A DNA stretch of 40,629 nucleotides from CAZYQW01 sp964649825. GTDB lineage: Bacteria; Planctomycetota; B15-G4; JADJEK01. A model generated the notes under the pieces. That model was given only the letters and a program-made list of their open reading frames with translations. It had not been told where the DNA came from and searched no databases. The translations under genes and the position numbers were made by a program. This document shows positions 25,901 through 32,852 of the stretch, one piece after another; position 1 is the first letter of the stretch; each line of letters begins with the position of its first letter. The stretch is taken from positions 1 to 40,629 of the forward strand of contig CAZYQW010000001.1 of the NCBI GenBank assembly GCA_964649825.1, given 5' to 3'.

Positions 25901-26801
25901 GCTCCCGTGCCGCGGCGAGATCGCCGGTCCTCGACTCGGCCGACGCCAGGTTCTGCCGCGCGCTCAGGAGATCGGGATCCGCTTCCTCGCGCGCGCCTTC
26001 GAGGGCAGCGAGGATCTCGGCGTGGCGCCGCCGCGCCTCCTCGACCTCGCCGAGCTGGTCGAGCACGACCGCGAGGTTCACCTTCACGGCAAGGACGTCG
26101 TTCTGGTTCGGCGGGAAGACGCCCTCGAAGAACGTGGCCACCGGCTCCCACGCGCGGCGTGCGGCCGCGCGATCGGCCACGCGGAACGCCGTCACGCCCG
26201 TCGCGAAGACGGCCCGCGCCGACTCGCGGGTCGCGGCGCGCGCATGGATCGCCAGCACGCGGTCGAGCACGTCGCCGACCCGCGCCCGCGCGCGGTCCGC
26301 CTCGCCGTTCGCGAACAGGTCGGCGGCGATACCCAGCTCCTCCCGTGCGGCGGCCAACGCGGCCGCGTCCTCCGGCGATGGGTCCGGGACCTCGTGGAGG
26401 AGGACGAGGATCTTGGCGGATCGTTCCTCGGCCGCCGCGACCGTGATCCGAAGGAGCTGACCTGCGTTCGCCGCGACCGTGACGCTCGCGATGTTCCCGC
26501 GGGTCTCCTTCGCCACCGACGGCGGCGCGCCGGGCGGCTCGACGACGAGGCGCGGCACGACGCCGGTCGACGTCGCGCTGACGAAGATCGAGCTCGCCGT
26601 CCTCGCGCGGTAGACGAGTCGGGCCACCGGCGACTCGGGATCGACGCGGACCTCGCTCGCCTCGCCCGACACGATGCTTCGCGGCGCCTCGTCGCCGTCG
26701 CGGCCGGCGGCGACGAGGCTCACCGCCGCGACACCCGCCGCGACGAGCGCTCGGAGGACGCCGCGACGTCGTAACGGCTCCGGACCGTTCCTTCGTTCCA
26801 T
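22977..26801 (-). CDS. Exported CHAT-domain protease with TPR repeats
   Basis: The product is about 1274 aa. The start ERRNGPEPLRRRGVLRALVA has an RRR-hydrophobic pattern suggesting an export signal or anchor. Residues about 40-135 form a beta-rich domain resembling PPC-type pre-peptidase domains. About 12 TPR-like helical repeats follow (for example NLAVVLDQLGEVEEARRRHA and NLARTLRLLGDDDAGTRLLI) to about residue 760. The C-terminal CHAT (caspase-like) domain has the catalytic His in VRFLHIATHGYFSE (about 1088) and Cys in LAVLSACESDLG (about 1177). CHAT proteases are often activated through their TPRs and cut partner proteins. ATG 26801 begins the sensible protein; the frame is open far upstream but of low-complexity, Arg-rich composition. 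It is preceded by the unknown gene at 26882, 80 bp away on the same strand. Confidence 0.88.
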   Translation of the reverse strand: MERRNGPEPLRRRGVLRALVAAGVAAVSLVAAGRDGDEAPRSIVSGEASEVRVDPESPVARLVYRARTASSIFVSATSTGVVPRLVVEPPGAPPSVAKETRGNIASVTVAANAGQLLRITVAAAEERSAKILVLLHEVPDPSPEDAAALAAAREELGIAADLFANGEADRARARVGDVLDRVLAIHARAATRESARAVFATGVTAFRVADRAAARRAWEPVATFFEGVFPPNQNDVLAVKVNLAVVLDQLGEVEEARRRHAEILAALEGAREEADPDLLSARQNLASAESRTGDLAAAREQFEIVLRVHLATLGPDALEVAVARVNVAGVLRQQGDLAAAVEHGEAALAVMARDLPPDDRYRVGAMSVVAAAYVELGRLEEARQLQAGVLEVRERTMPAGHPDLAESRMNLARTLRLLGDDDAGTRLLIEAYDELVRHAPDDLPTLQRLRVNLASVLSAQGDVLEAKDLLEQALAVFERRWDESHPELLNVRGKLADVLLAVGDVDRARELMRRALASASRALPDDDHRLRMLRLIDCHVLHAAGAPGEARRVIDRLLAGMEGVLPEDHADWIDVLRADVRTSILLGDMDRAIAAARHALRLSKRRHADDSIVVLRTRLLVGGALSIAGRHDEAEGELAAVVASFATTQPPEAPLRVAARAALMLCRAGRKDWDRAGETGGELARDLLAAIRVHVRASSRREVERLVADQADSLSDLVWVAAAVQRETGDDALDRWAFRVAEAYRSAGLRVARTARVAAGSPNVARMRRDLARASSRVSELATSDAEGSRLVDAVAARDALERDLARASAETGTFAALALDVDVAAVAGSLPSDAAAVAYLDYHDPSELRVGPPAHLTLAWVVRPDASYSRVELGPTSAIREAVGAWRDAILSPPRGNAFRDVVPFGVDDDTGGNVEETRSVERDRGEHLRALVFDPVRSALGGARRIVCVPDGALHLVPLDALPLADGVVGDRWSVSTQDSLLEPAERSESAPAAGADLLAVGGVDYDHADGAAGTDRRSSGAPAASLSHGVERAWFPPIEATLVEANQVAAVHERAFPSAGRRTLAGRSVTADALREAAASVRFLHIATHGYFSERFVPPASPLATTGSSAHLEFGGAAGRREGVRRLSPMTLCGLALSGANEAADSLGRVRGVLTAEDLSAFDLEGCELAVLSACESDLGVARAVQGVASLRRALRMAGARRAITSLWKVDDDATAVLMTEFYGRLWLDGSSPADALWAAKCTLRDARRPSGEPVHRTADWAAWVLAGDPR

Positions 26802-26881
26802 GGGGGCAGGCTCCGAGTCGGAGCGCGGCACCGGTGCAGGGCCCGGGAACCGCGCAAGCGCACAAGAAGGACGACCCATCC

Positions 26882-29128
26882 CTACTCCAGGCCGAGCTCT
26901 CGCAACATCTCCTCCCGCGGGGGGTCGATCGAGATCCCGCCCGGACCGCCGGCGGGAGGCATCGACCGGATCATGCGTGCGACTCGTTCGCGGCCCTCCG
27001 GGTCCACGGCGACGGCTCGCGGAGTGCGGCCGGCGAGGGCGGGCACGGGCTCGTCGAGCCAACGCATCGAATGGTCGTGAACGGCGGAGCGTATCGCGGC
27101 GAGCAACTCGGGAGCGGGCGGGTCCTCGGTGCCACGCACCATCCGGTCGTCGGCGGGAATCGACAGGTCTCGGGGATCGAACGGGCGCTCGGTCTGTTGC
27201 AGGAACCGGACGCCGGGGATCTCCTCGATCCATCGGCGCGCCCGTTCCATGCGCTCCCGCGAGTTGACCGACAGCACGATCTCGTCGCCCACGCGTTGGA
27301 AGGTGCCGAGGACGGTCCGCTCATCCGCTTCGGCGTCTCCGGCCAACCACGCGAGTTCGTCGTCGGGCTCGTGGGTGCGGATGTCCGAGCGCTCGCGGAT
27401 CGCGGCGAGCGCCGCGTCGACGTCGTCGGCACCGAAGGACGCCGTCACGAACACCAACGACTCGCCCGACGTGTTCGAAATCGAGGGCGTCTTCTTACGC
27501 TCTCGAAGTGCGTCCTGGATTGGCCATAGATCCGCGAGCACCTCCGGCTCGTTCGCCAGGATCTTCGTGATCGATTCTCCCCCCGTCAGCGCTTGAAGCA
27601 CCTCTTCGAGGTCGAGGAGGATCGGTGGCCCAAGCATCGCGGCAAGGACGAATCGACCCACGCGAAGCAGCTTCATCGGGACGATCACTCCGACTTGGGC
27701 GGACTCCGTCATCGCTCGGTCGTGGACCGTGGTCGTGCCGCCGTGCAGGACGTCGGTGACGACGGACGTCCCCTCGACCGGATCGAGCGCGTCGAACCGA
27801 TAGAAGCTCGGCACGGCATCGATCCGGGCCCGGATCAGCGTGTGGTCGAGAGGCGCGCCGGGGAGCGCGAGCACGCGTTCGGCGACCGTGGGCGCGTCGT
27901 CGCGCGGCCGGTAGTGGACGAACGCCCATTCGAGCATTGCATCGAACGCGCCCGTCTCGGCGTGACGGGCGAGCACCGCGCGACCGTCCTCGAGTCCGCC
28001 GAAGAACTCCTCGACGATTCCATTGATGCTCTGTCGTCGCACGGCCGCGGCGAGTCGCCGACTCACCGCTCGGTCCGCATCCTTCCACTCGGCGAGCGTC
28101 GCGGCTTCGTAGGCTTCGGCGTCGGTCCGCGCTCCTCGAGCGATGAAGTCGGTCAAGCCGGACCGGGCCGCGTCGAGCGCCGGGTCATCCGGATCGAGCA
28201 GGCACTCGACGCCAGCGTCCTCGAGCGCGCCCGAGAGCGCCAGGTAGAGACCTCGCGTACCAAACACGATCGACCGCGGAACACCGGCCGGCCGGATCGG
28301 GCTACGACTGCGCATCGCCCGGATCAGCTCGCCGGCGACGTTCGCGACGCTCGTATCGAGGACGACCGTCGACTGCACGATCTTCCCGCCCTCGGCGTCG
28401 ATGACGAGCAACGCGCGCGGCTCACGATCGTCGCCTGTGATCTCCATGGAGACGCGAACCAGTCCGACGACCAGGCGATCGTCGCGGCGGGGGATCCCCT
28501 CGAGGTCGAGGCTCGGGATCTCCTTCACGATCTCCTCCAACGTGTCGTCCGGCACCGGCTCCAGCGTGACCTCGACGTGAGGAGAACCGAGCGGCCCGGT
28601 GGCGGTGATCACCGCGATGTCGCCTTCCAACAGGAGCTCGCGCCTCGCCAGACCGATCCGCTCGGCCTCGAGGAACGCCTTCAGCGCGAGCGCCAGGATC
28701 CGAAGTTCCGCGTTGCGGGGTTCGCGCACGCGCCGGCCAGGAGCATGGTGCGTGAAGGATGGAGCCAGCGCCTCGCGACGCCCCGTGAAGCGCGCTCGGG
28801 TCAGCACCGTGCGGGCCTGGGCTGGTATGTCGCAAAGTCGGCTCGCGGTCGCGCCGAGGAGGGTGACGCTGTCGGCGAACTCCTCGTGATTCACGTCGCT
28901 GCGGAGGAGCCGCGCCAGCGAGCCGAGCGCATTCTCGCCCTTGTACAACCCGAGGCCGAACTCCTCGCCGGCCGCGCCGAGGACGACCGCGACCCAGACC
29001 TCGTCCAGATCGAGCATCCGGATCAAGACGGGCTCCGCGTCGGAGAACCGTTCCCACGGCTTCGCGCGGTGGAACTCGAAGAACGCGTCGACCACCTGGC
29101 GCGCGAGACGATCGGGGACATTGGCCAT
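26882..29128 (-). CDS. Large cytoplasmic protein of unknown function
   Basis: The product is 748 aa and has no signal peptide. ATG 29128 has GAGGA 8 nt upstream. The N-terminal third includes RLARQVVDAFFEFHRAKPWE, RMLDLDEVWVAVVLGAAGEE and GLGLYKGENALGSLARLLRS, reminiscent of bacterial DUF7309/DUF6930-type proteins. I know these only as uncharacterised and would confirm with a profile search. Two similar-looking alpha/beta parts may be present. The C-terminal segment WLDEPVPALAGRTPRAVAVD resembles the toxin-binding tail found in MbcA/ParS-like and SEC-C-associated proteins (WLxxPxPxLxGxTPxEA). It is upstream of the CHAT gene with 80 bp between them, so co-transcription is plausible and it could be a partner or substrate of the protease. 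Confidence 0.7.
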   Translation of the reverse strand: MANVPDRLARQVVDAFFEFHRAKPWERFSDAEPVLIRMLDLDEVWVAVVLGAAGEEFGLGLYKGENALGSLARLLRSDVNHEEFADSVTLLGATASRLCDIPAQARTVLTRARFTGRREALAPSFTHHAPGRRVREPRNAELRILALALKAFLEAERIGLARRELLLEGDIAVITATGPLGSPHVEVTLEPVPDDTLEEIVKEIPSLDLEGIPRRDDRLVVGLVRVSMEITGDDREPRALLVIDAEGGKIVQSTVVLDTSVANVAGELIRAMRSRSPIRPAGVPRSIVFGTRGLYLALSGALEDAGVECLLDPDDPALDAARSGLTDFIARGARTDAEAYEAATLAEWKDADRAVSRRLAAAVRRQSINGIVEEFFGGLEDGRAVLARHAETGAFDAMLEWAFVHYRPRDDAPTVAERVLALPGAPLDHTLIRARIDAVPSFYRFDALDPVEGTSVVTDVLHGGTTTVHDRAMTESAQVGVIVPMKLLRVGRFVLAAMLGPPILLDLEEVLQALTGGESITKILANEPEVLADLWPIQDALRERKKTPSISNTSGESLVFVTASFGADDVDAALAAIRERSDIRTHEPDDELAWLAGDAEADERTVLGTFQRVGDEIVLSVNSRERMERARRWIEEIPGVRFLQQTERPFDPRDLSIPADDRMVRGTEDPPAPELLAAIRSAVHDHSMRWLDEPVPALAGRTPRAVAVDPEGRERVARMIRSMPPAGGPGGISIDPPREEMLRELGLE

Positions 29129-29384
29129 GAGCGAATCCTCGGGGAGTGATCGGCGGTTCCGTCGAGCTTGGGAACCAGGCAAGGATAGCGTTCCTCTTTG
29201 GTGCGTGGGCCCTGATGGCAACCCACGATGCAACCCACGCCGTTCGCGGTCCAGTTCTTGTTCGACCAGGACCGAGGGGACCAAGAAGAACGGCGAAGAG
29301 TCGGTACGTGGGCGTGCTTCAGCACCGCCGCGCGCCCGAAGGAAGATCCAGCAATTTCCGCCGGTTCCGCGGCCGCATTTCGAC
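29129..29384. other. Spacer with no recognised gene
   Basis: The bases between the start of the minus-strand gene at 29128 and the secreted-domain fragment hold no convincing coding sequence. The promoter of the minus-strand gene should be here, but no clear consensus was seen. Confidence 0.4.
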
Positions 29385-29618
29385 GGGAGAGACGAAGCTC
29401 TCGGCACCCTCTACATCGACCTCCAACTGCCTCACGTCGCGGTTCCCGTCCCGCTCTCGGGAACGCTCGGTGCGCCGGGCGCCGGTTCCTCCACGCTCGG
29501 CGGCCTCGACGTCGCGAACGTCATCTGTTCGACCCTCATCCTGCAGGCCACGATCTCGGACCCCGCCGCCGTCGCCGGGGTCTCGTTCACGAACGCCCTC
29601 GAGGTACGGATCGACTGA
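29385..29618 (+). pseudogene. C-terminal fragment of a secreted protein
   Basis: About 75 codons before a TGA at 29618 read TLYIDLQLPHVAVPVPLSGT, GLDVANVICSTLILQATISD and VSFTNALEVRID. This is the end of the recurring C-terminal beta domain (compare PAVVPAGTPSGLTAYLQCLY and YSLSDGLKVTIG at 8947-9954). Nothing upstream in the same frame supplies a start or signal peptide. It is the tail of a secreted-protein gene whose rest has been lost. Confidence 0.6.
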
Positions 29619-29691
29619 GCGGCGCGTTCGAGGGCGGAGAGGGACGGAACGGAACGTCGCCCGTTTCGGCCCTCGAGGTCGCTCGGCGAGA

Positions 29692-29749
29692 GACGAAGAT
29701 TTTCGTCATGTTGACGAAGCTTTTCGTCGACATGACGAAGGTCTTCGTC
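29692..29749. promoter_or_regulatory. Three phased palindromic operators upstream of blaI
   Basis: Three copies of the perfect 6-bp-arm palindrome GACGAA-N4-TTCGTC lie at 29692-29707, 29713-29728 and 29734-29749. They are exactly 21 bp apart centre to centre, about two helical turns. Their AT-rich middles (GATT, GCTT, GGTC) stand out from the GC-rich surroundings. They end 42 bp before the blaI start codon. BlaI-family repressors bind dyads as dimers upstream of their own operon, so these are the likely autoregulatory operators. The bases differ from the TACA/TGTA arms of classical BlaI sites. Confidence 0.82.
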
Positions 29750-29791
29750 TATTCTTCGCCGCACGATGGACGCCGAACCCGAGGAGTCGAC

Positions 29792-30181
29792 ATGGGCCGC
29801 CGCGACGCGAAACATCCGACCGACGCCGAGCTCGAGATCCTGCAGGTGCTGTGGTCGCGCGGGCCGAGCACCGTGCGCGACGTGTTCCATGCGCTCGGCG
29901 AGACGCGCCACGTCGGCTACACGACCGTCCTCAAGCTGATGCAGATCATGGCGGACAAGGGGATCGTGAAGCGCGACGAGACGGTGCGACCGCAGGTGTA
30001 CCGCGCGGTCCGTTCGGAGAAGCAGACGCAGCGCCAGATCCTCGGCGACCTGCGTGACCGCCTGTTCCAAGGTTCTCCCGGCGACCTCGTGCTGCAGGCG
30101 CTCTCGGCGCAGCGGACGACGCCCGAGGAGCGCGAACGCATCCGGCGCATGCTCGACGAGCTCGAGGGAGGGGAGCGATGA
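29792..30181 (+). CDS. blaI: BlaI/MecI/CopY-family transcriptional repressor
   Basis: The product is 129 aa, the usual length. The N-terminal winged helix-turn-helix reads PTDAELEILQVLWSRGPSTV and HVGYTTVLKLMQIMADKGIV, then KRDETVRPQVYRAV, matching the BlaI/MecI fold (PF03965). The C-terminal part (about 85-129) would be the dimerisation helices. ATG 29792 has GAGGAG 5 nt upstream; upstream in-frame ATGs lie inside the operator array and are unlikely. The TGA overlaps the ATG of the next gene (ATGA), so the two are translationally coupled. Regulation is probably release by cleavage through the membrane protease encoded downstream. The symbol reflects the family, not proven beta-lactam control. 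Confidence 0.92.
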   Translation: MGRRDAKHPTDAELEILQVLWSRGPSTVRDVFHALGETRHVGYTTVLKLMQIMADKGIVKRDETVRPQVYRAVRSEKQTQRQILGDLRDRLFQGSPGDLVLQALSAQRTTPEERERIRRMLDELEGGER

Positions 30182-31836
30182 ACGCCGGTGCGCTCGCGTC
30201 GTTCCTCGACGTGCTCGGATGGACGCTGATTCACTTCGTGTGGCAGGGGACGGCGATCGTCGCCGTGGTCGCGCTCGTCCTTCGACTGCCCGCGTTCCAC
30301 GACCCCCGCGCGCGCTACGCCGCGCTCTGCGCCGGGATGTTCACCATGCTCGTCGCGCCGATCGTGACGTACGCCGTGTTCCTGAGCGGCGCCCCGTCGT
30401 CGTCGGTGCTCGCGCGGACGATCGCGGGGCTGGCGTGGTCCGAACCGAGCGGCGCCGAGCTCGCGCCGTGGCTCGGCGCGGTGTGGTTCGCGGGCGCCGC
30501 GTTCCTCGAGGCGCGTGTCGTGGTGCAGTTCCTGCGGGCTCGACGCCTGGCCCGGTGCGGGGTCGCCGCGCCGCCGACCGATCTCGGTGAGTGGTTCGAT
30601 CGCGCGCGTCGCGACGCCGGCGTCGCCCGCGGCGTGACGCTCCACCTGTCGGCCGTGGCGACCGTGCCGATGGTGATCGGGTGGCTCCGCCCGGTCGTCC
30701 TGGTGCCGATCCGCGCGTTGACGGGACTGACGCCGGATCAGCTTCGCAGCGTCCTGCTGCACGAGCTCGCCCACGTACGGCGGCACGACGCGGTCGTCAA
30801 CGTCGTCCAGGCCGTGTTCGAGTCGCTGCTCTTCTTTCACCCCGCCGTCTGGTGGATCTCGCGCCGCATCCGCGTCGAGCGCGAGTTCTGCTGCGACGAC
30901 GACGCCGTCCGCGTCTGCGGGGACCCGCTCTCATTCGCGCGCGCGCTGTCGTTGTTGGATTCATTTCGCGACGGAGACGCTTGCGTCGCCGTCGCCTCGA
31001 CCGGAGGAAGTTTGATGGAACGTATCGAGAGACTCATCCACCCCGACGTCCCGTCGTCGCGATTCCGCGGCGGCATCGCGGCGCCGCTCGCGCTGGCCGT
31101 CGTGCTCGTCGCGGGCGCCGGTGCCGCGTCGTTCGCCACCAGCGCCGACCCGAGCGCGCCGACGGCCCCGGCCCCGGCCCCGGCGCCGATCGGCGTCGCC
31201 GACGTGACCGACGCCGAGATCGAGATCGTGCTGAAGGAGGTCGCGGCTCGACTCACCCCCGAGCAGTCGAAGCTGGTCGCGGAGCTCCACGCGATGGGCG
31301 TCGACCACGGCGAGATCCTGAGCACGCTCGCCCAGACCGGCGGCCACGACGTCGTCATCGAGTCGATCCACGTCGTACGCCAGCGGTCCGAGAGGATGAA
31401 GCGGCTTCGCGACGTGCATCTGAAGCTGAAGCGAGAGCTCGAGGCGGGACGCCTGTCGAAGGAGCAGGTCCACGGCCACCTGATCGAGCTCGAGCGCCAG
31501 CGAGCGTCGCGGCCGCATGCCGCCCCGGAGGGCGCGGCCGCGCGGCCCGTGAAGTTGCGGCAGCTTCATCAGGAGATCAAGCACCTCGAGCTCCAGAAGG
31601 TCGAGCTCGAGTCGCGCTTGGTGGAGATCCACCAGCGCCTCGCGGCGGGAGCGATCACGCGCGACCAGGCTCACGCCGAGATCCGCGAGCTTCTTCCTCC
31701 CGAGACGCACGGCGACTTCGATGCCCTGCACGCGAGGATCGGCACTGCACCGCGGGCCGGCGACGTCGAGCCGGAGCCGCCGAAGAAGGAGGAGGAGCTG
31801 GAGGTTCGCAAGCGCACCGTGATCGAGGTCCGTTAG
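30178..31836 (+). CDS. M56-family membrane metallopeptidase, BlaR1/MecR1-like, without a penicillin-binding sensor
   Basis: The product is 552 aa. Several membrane segments (WTLIHFVWQGTAIVAVVALV near the start, then residues about 50-120) surround the cytoplasmic zinc protease with HELAHVRRHD (about residue 194) and the following Glu in EREFCCDDDAVRVCG. A further membrane helix lies near residues 300-320. The C-terminal part is not the penicillin-binding domain of BlaR1. It is a Pro/Ala linker (APTAPAPAPAPIG-like) and about 200 residues of charged helix rich in Glu, Arg and Leu (RQLHQEIKHLELQKVELESR), probably a coiled coil. M56 proteases cut BlaI-type repressors upon signal detection. The sensed signal here is likely envelope stress or an unknown ligand. 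Confidence 0.88.
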   Translation: MNAGALASFLDVLGWTLIHFVWQGTAIVAVVALVLRLPAFHDPRARYAALCAGMFTMLVAPIVTYAVFLSGAPSSSVLARTIAGLAWSEPSGAELAPWLGAVWFAGAAFLEARVVVQFLRARRLARCGVAAPPTDLGEWFDRARRDAGVARGVTLHLSAVATVPMVIGWLRPVVLVPIRALTGLTPDQLRSVLLHELAHVRRHDAVVNVVQAVFESLLFFHPAVWWISRRIRVEREFCCDDDAVRVCGDPLSFARALSLLDSFRDGDACVAVASTGGSLMERIERLIHPDVPSSRFRGGIAAPLALAVVLVAGAGAASFATSADPSAPTAPAPAPAPIGVADVTDAEIEIVLKEVAARLTPEQSKLVAELHAMGVDHGEILSTLAQTGGHDVVIESIHVVRQRSERMKRLRDVHLKLKRELEAGRLSKEQVHGHLIELERQRASRPHAAPEGAAARPVKLRQLHQEIKHLELQKVELESRLVEIHQRLAAGAITRDQAHAEIRELLPPETHGDFDALHARIGTAPRAGDVEPEPPKKEEELEVRKRTVIEVR

Positions 31837-31888
31837 GACTCGCGCAGGATCGACTTCCCGTACGGCCCTCTCCGCTTCGGGCCGCGTT

Positions 31889-31930
31889 GCTCCTCCTCGG
31901 CGTGTCTGGATCTAACGAAGGAGGAGCTTT
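31889..31930. terminator. Possible bidirectional terminator between convergent genes
   Basis: A 9-bp inverted repeat, GCTCCTCCT (31889-31897) with AGGAGGAGC (31919-31927), is separated by a 21-base loop and followed by TTT. It lies in the 150-bp gap between the M56 peptidase gene and the converging SDR gene. The loop is long and the T run short, so the call is weak. Confidence 0.3.
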
Positions 31931-31986
31931 CGCAGCCCGAGACGGCGAGGGTCACGGGGGATCGGCGAGGATCCTGACTCCCGCCA

Positions 31987-32769
31987 CTAGAGGGTGAACC
32001 CGTCGTCGAGCGGGAGCTCCACGCCCGTGACGTGGCGCGCCTCGTCGGAGGCGAGGAAGCGGATCGCGGCGGCGACGTCGTCGGGTGCGGAGAACTCGCT
32101 TCCGGGCGCGGCGCGGGCCATCTCGGCGAAGGCGGCTTCCTCGGACCCGAGTCGGTCGACCATCTCGCGGAAGAACGGCATCGACCGCCAGAGCGGCGTC
32201 TTCACTCCGGCCGGGCTCACGACGTTGACGCGGATCGCGAGGCCCGCGGCCCGCGCCTCCTTCGCGGCGGCGCGCGCGAGCATGGTCAACCCCGCCTTGC
32301 TGGTCGAGTAGGCGGCCGCTCCCGGCGCGGCTCGGATGCCGGACGCGGAGCCGACCAGGACGATCGCGCCTCCCGCCTCGGACAGGGCGCAGAGACCGAA
32401 CCGCGTGGCGAGGAAGGCGCCGTCGAGATTGACCGCCAGCACGCGCCGCCACTCCGCGAGCGACGTCTCCGCGAGCGGGGACGCGGCGGAGATCCCCGCG
32501 CAGTGCACGACGGTGGCGAGCCGCGCGGCATCGTCCGAGACCTCGTCGAGCAGGCGCTCCCAGGCCGCCTCGTCCGTCACGTCCATCTCCACGGCCCGCG
32601 CGACGCGGCCCGCGGCGGTGATGGCGGCCGCGACGGCTCGTGCGCCGGCGCCGTCCCGATCGAGGCAGTGAACGAGATCGCCGTCCGCGGCGAAGCGGCG
32701 CGCGGTCGCGGCGCCGATGCCCGACGCGGCGCCGGTGATCACGATGGCTCGTCGTGCGTCCGTCCTCAT
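31987..32769 (-). CDS. Short-chain dehydrogenase/reductase
   Basis: The product is 260 aa, a classical SDR. The NAD(P)-binding motif is TGAASGIG (12-19), the NAG-equivalent is HCAGISAA, the Ser of the triad is in IVLVGSASG, and the catalytic pair is YSTSK. The C-terminal ASDEARHVTGVELPLDDGF is typical of the family. Acidic residues after the second beta strand (CLDRDG) favour NAD over NADP. ATG 32769 has GGGAG 6 nt upstream. The substrate is not predictable; sugar or secondary-alcohol oxidation would fit beside the fucosidase. It lies 83 bp downstream of the fucosidase gene on the same strand, so a shared transcript is plausible. Confidence 0.88.
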   Translation of the reverse strand: MRTDARRAIVITGAASGIGAATARRFAADGDLVHCLDRDGAGARAVAAAITAAGRVARAVEMDVTDEAAWERLLDEVSDDAARLATVVHCAGISAASPLAETSLAEWRRVLAVNLDGAFLATRFGLCALSEAGGAIVLVGSASGIRAAPGAAAYSTSKAGLTMLARAAAKEARAAGLAIRVNVVSPAGVKTPLWRSMPFFREMVDRLGSEEAAFAEMARAAPGSEFSAPDDVAAAIRFLASDEARHVTGVELPLDDGFTL

Positions 32770-32852
32770 GTCGACTCCCATGCGGCCCGCCGAATCGGTC
32801 TCCGAGTCCGTGCGAGCATCTCCGACCGGATGATCGAACCGGGCGGCGATCG

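Noticed and set aside
22977..27233. Extension of the CHAT protein to a far upstream start
   Set aside because: The extra 144 residues are Arg/Pro/Ser-rich and overlap the end of the neighbouring gene. The export-signal start at 26801 is more sensible.
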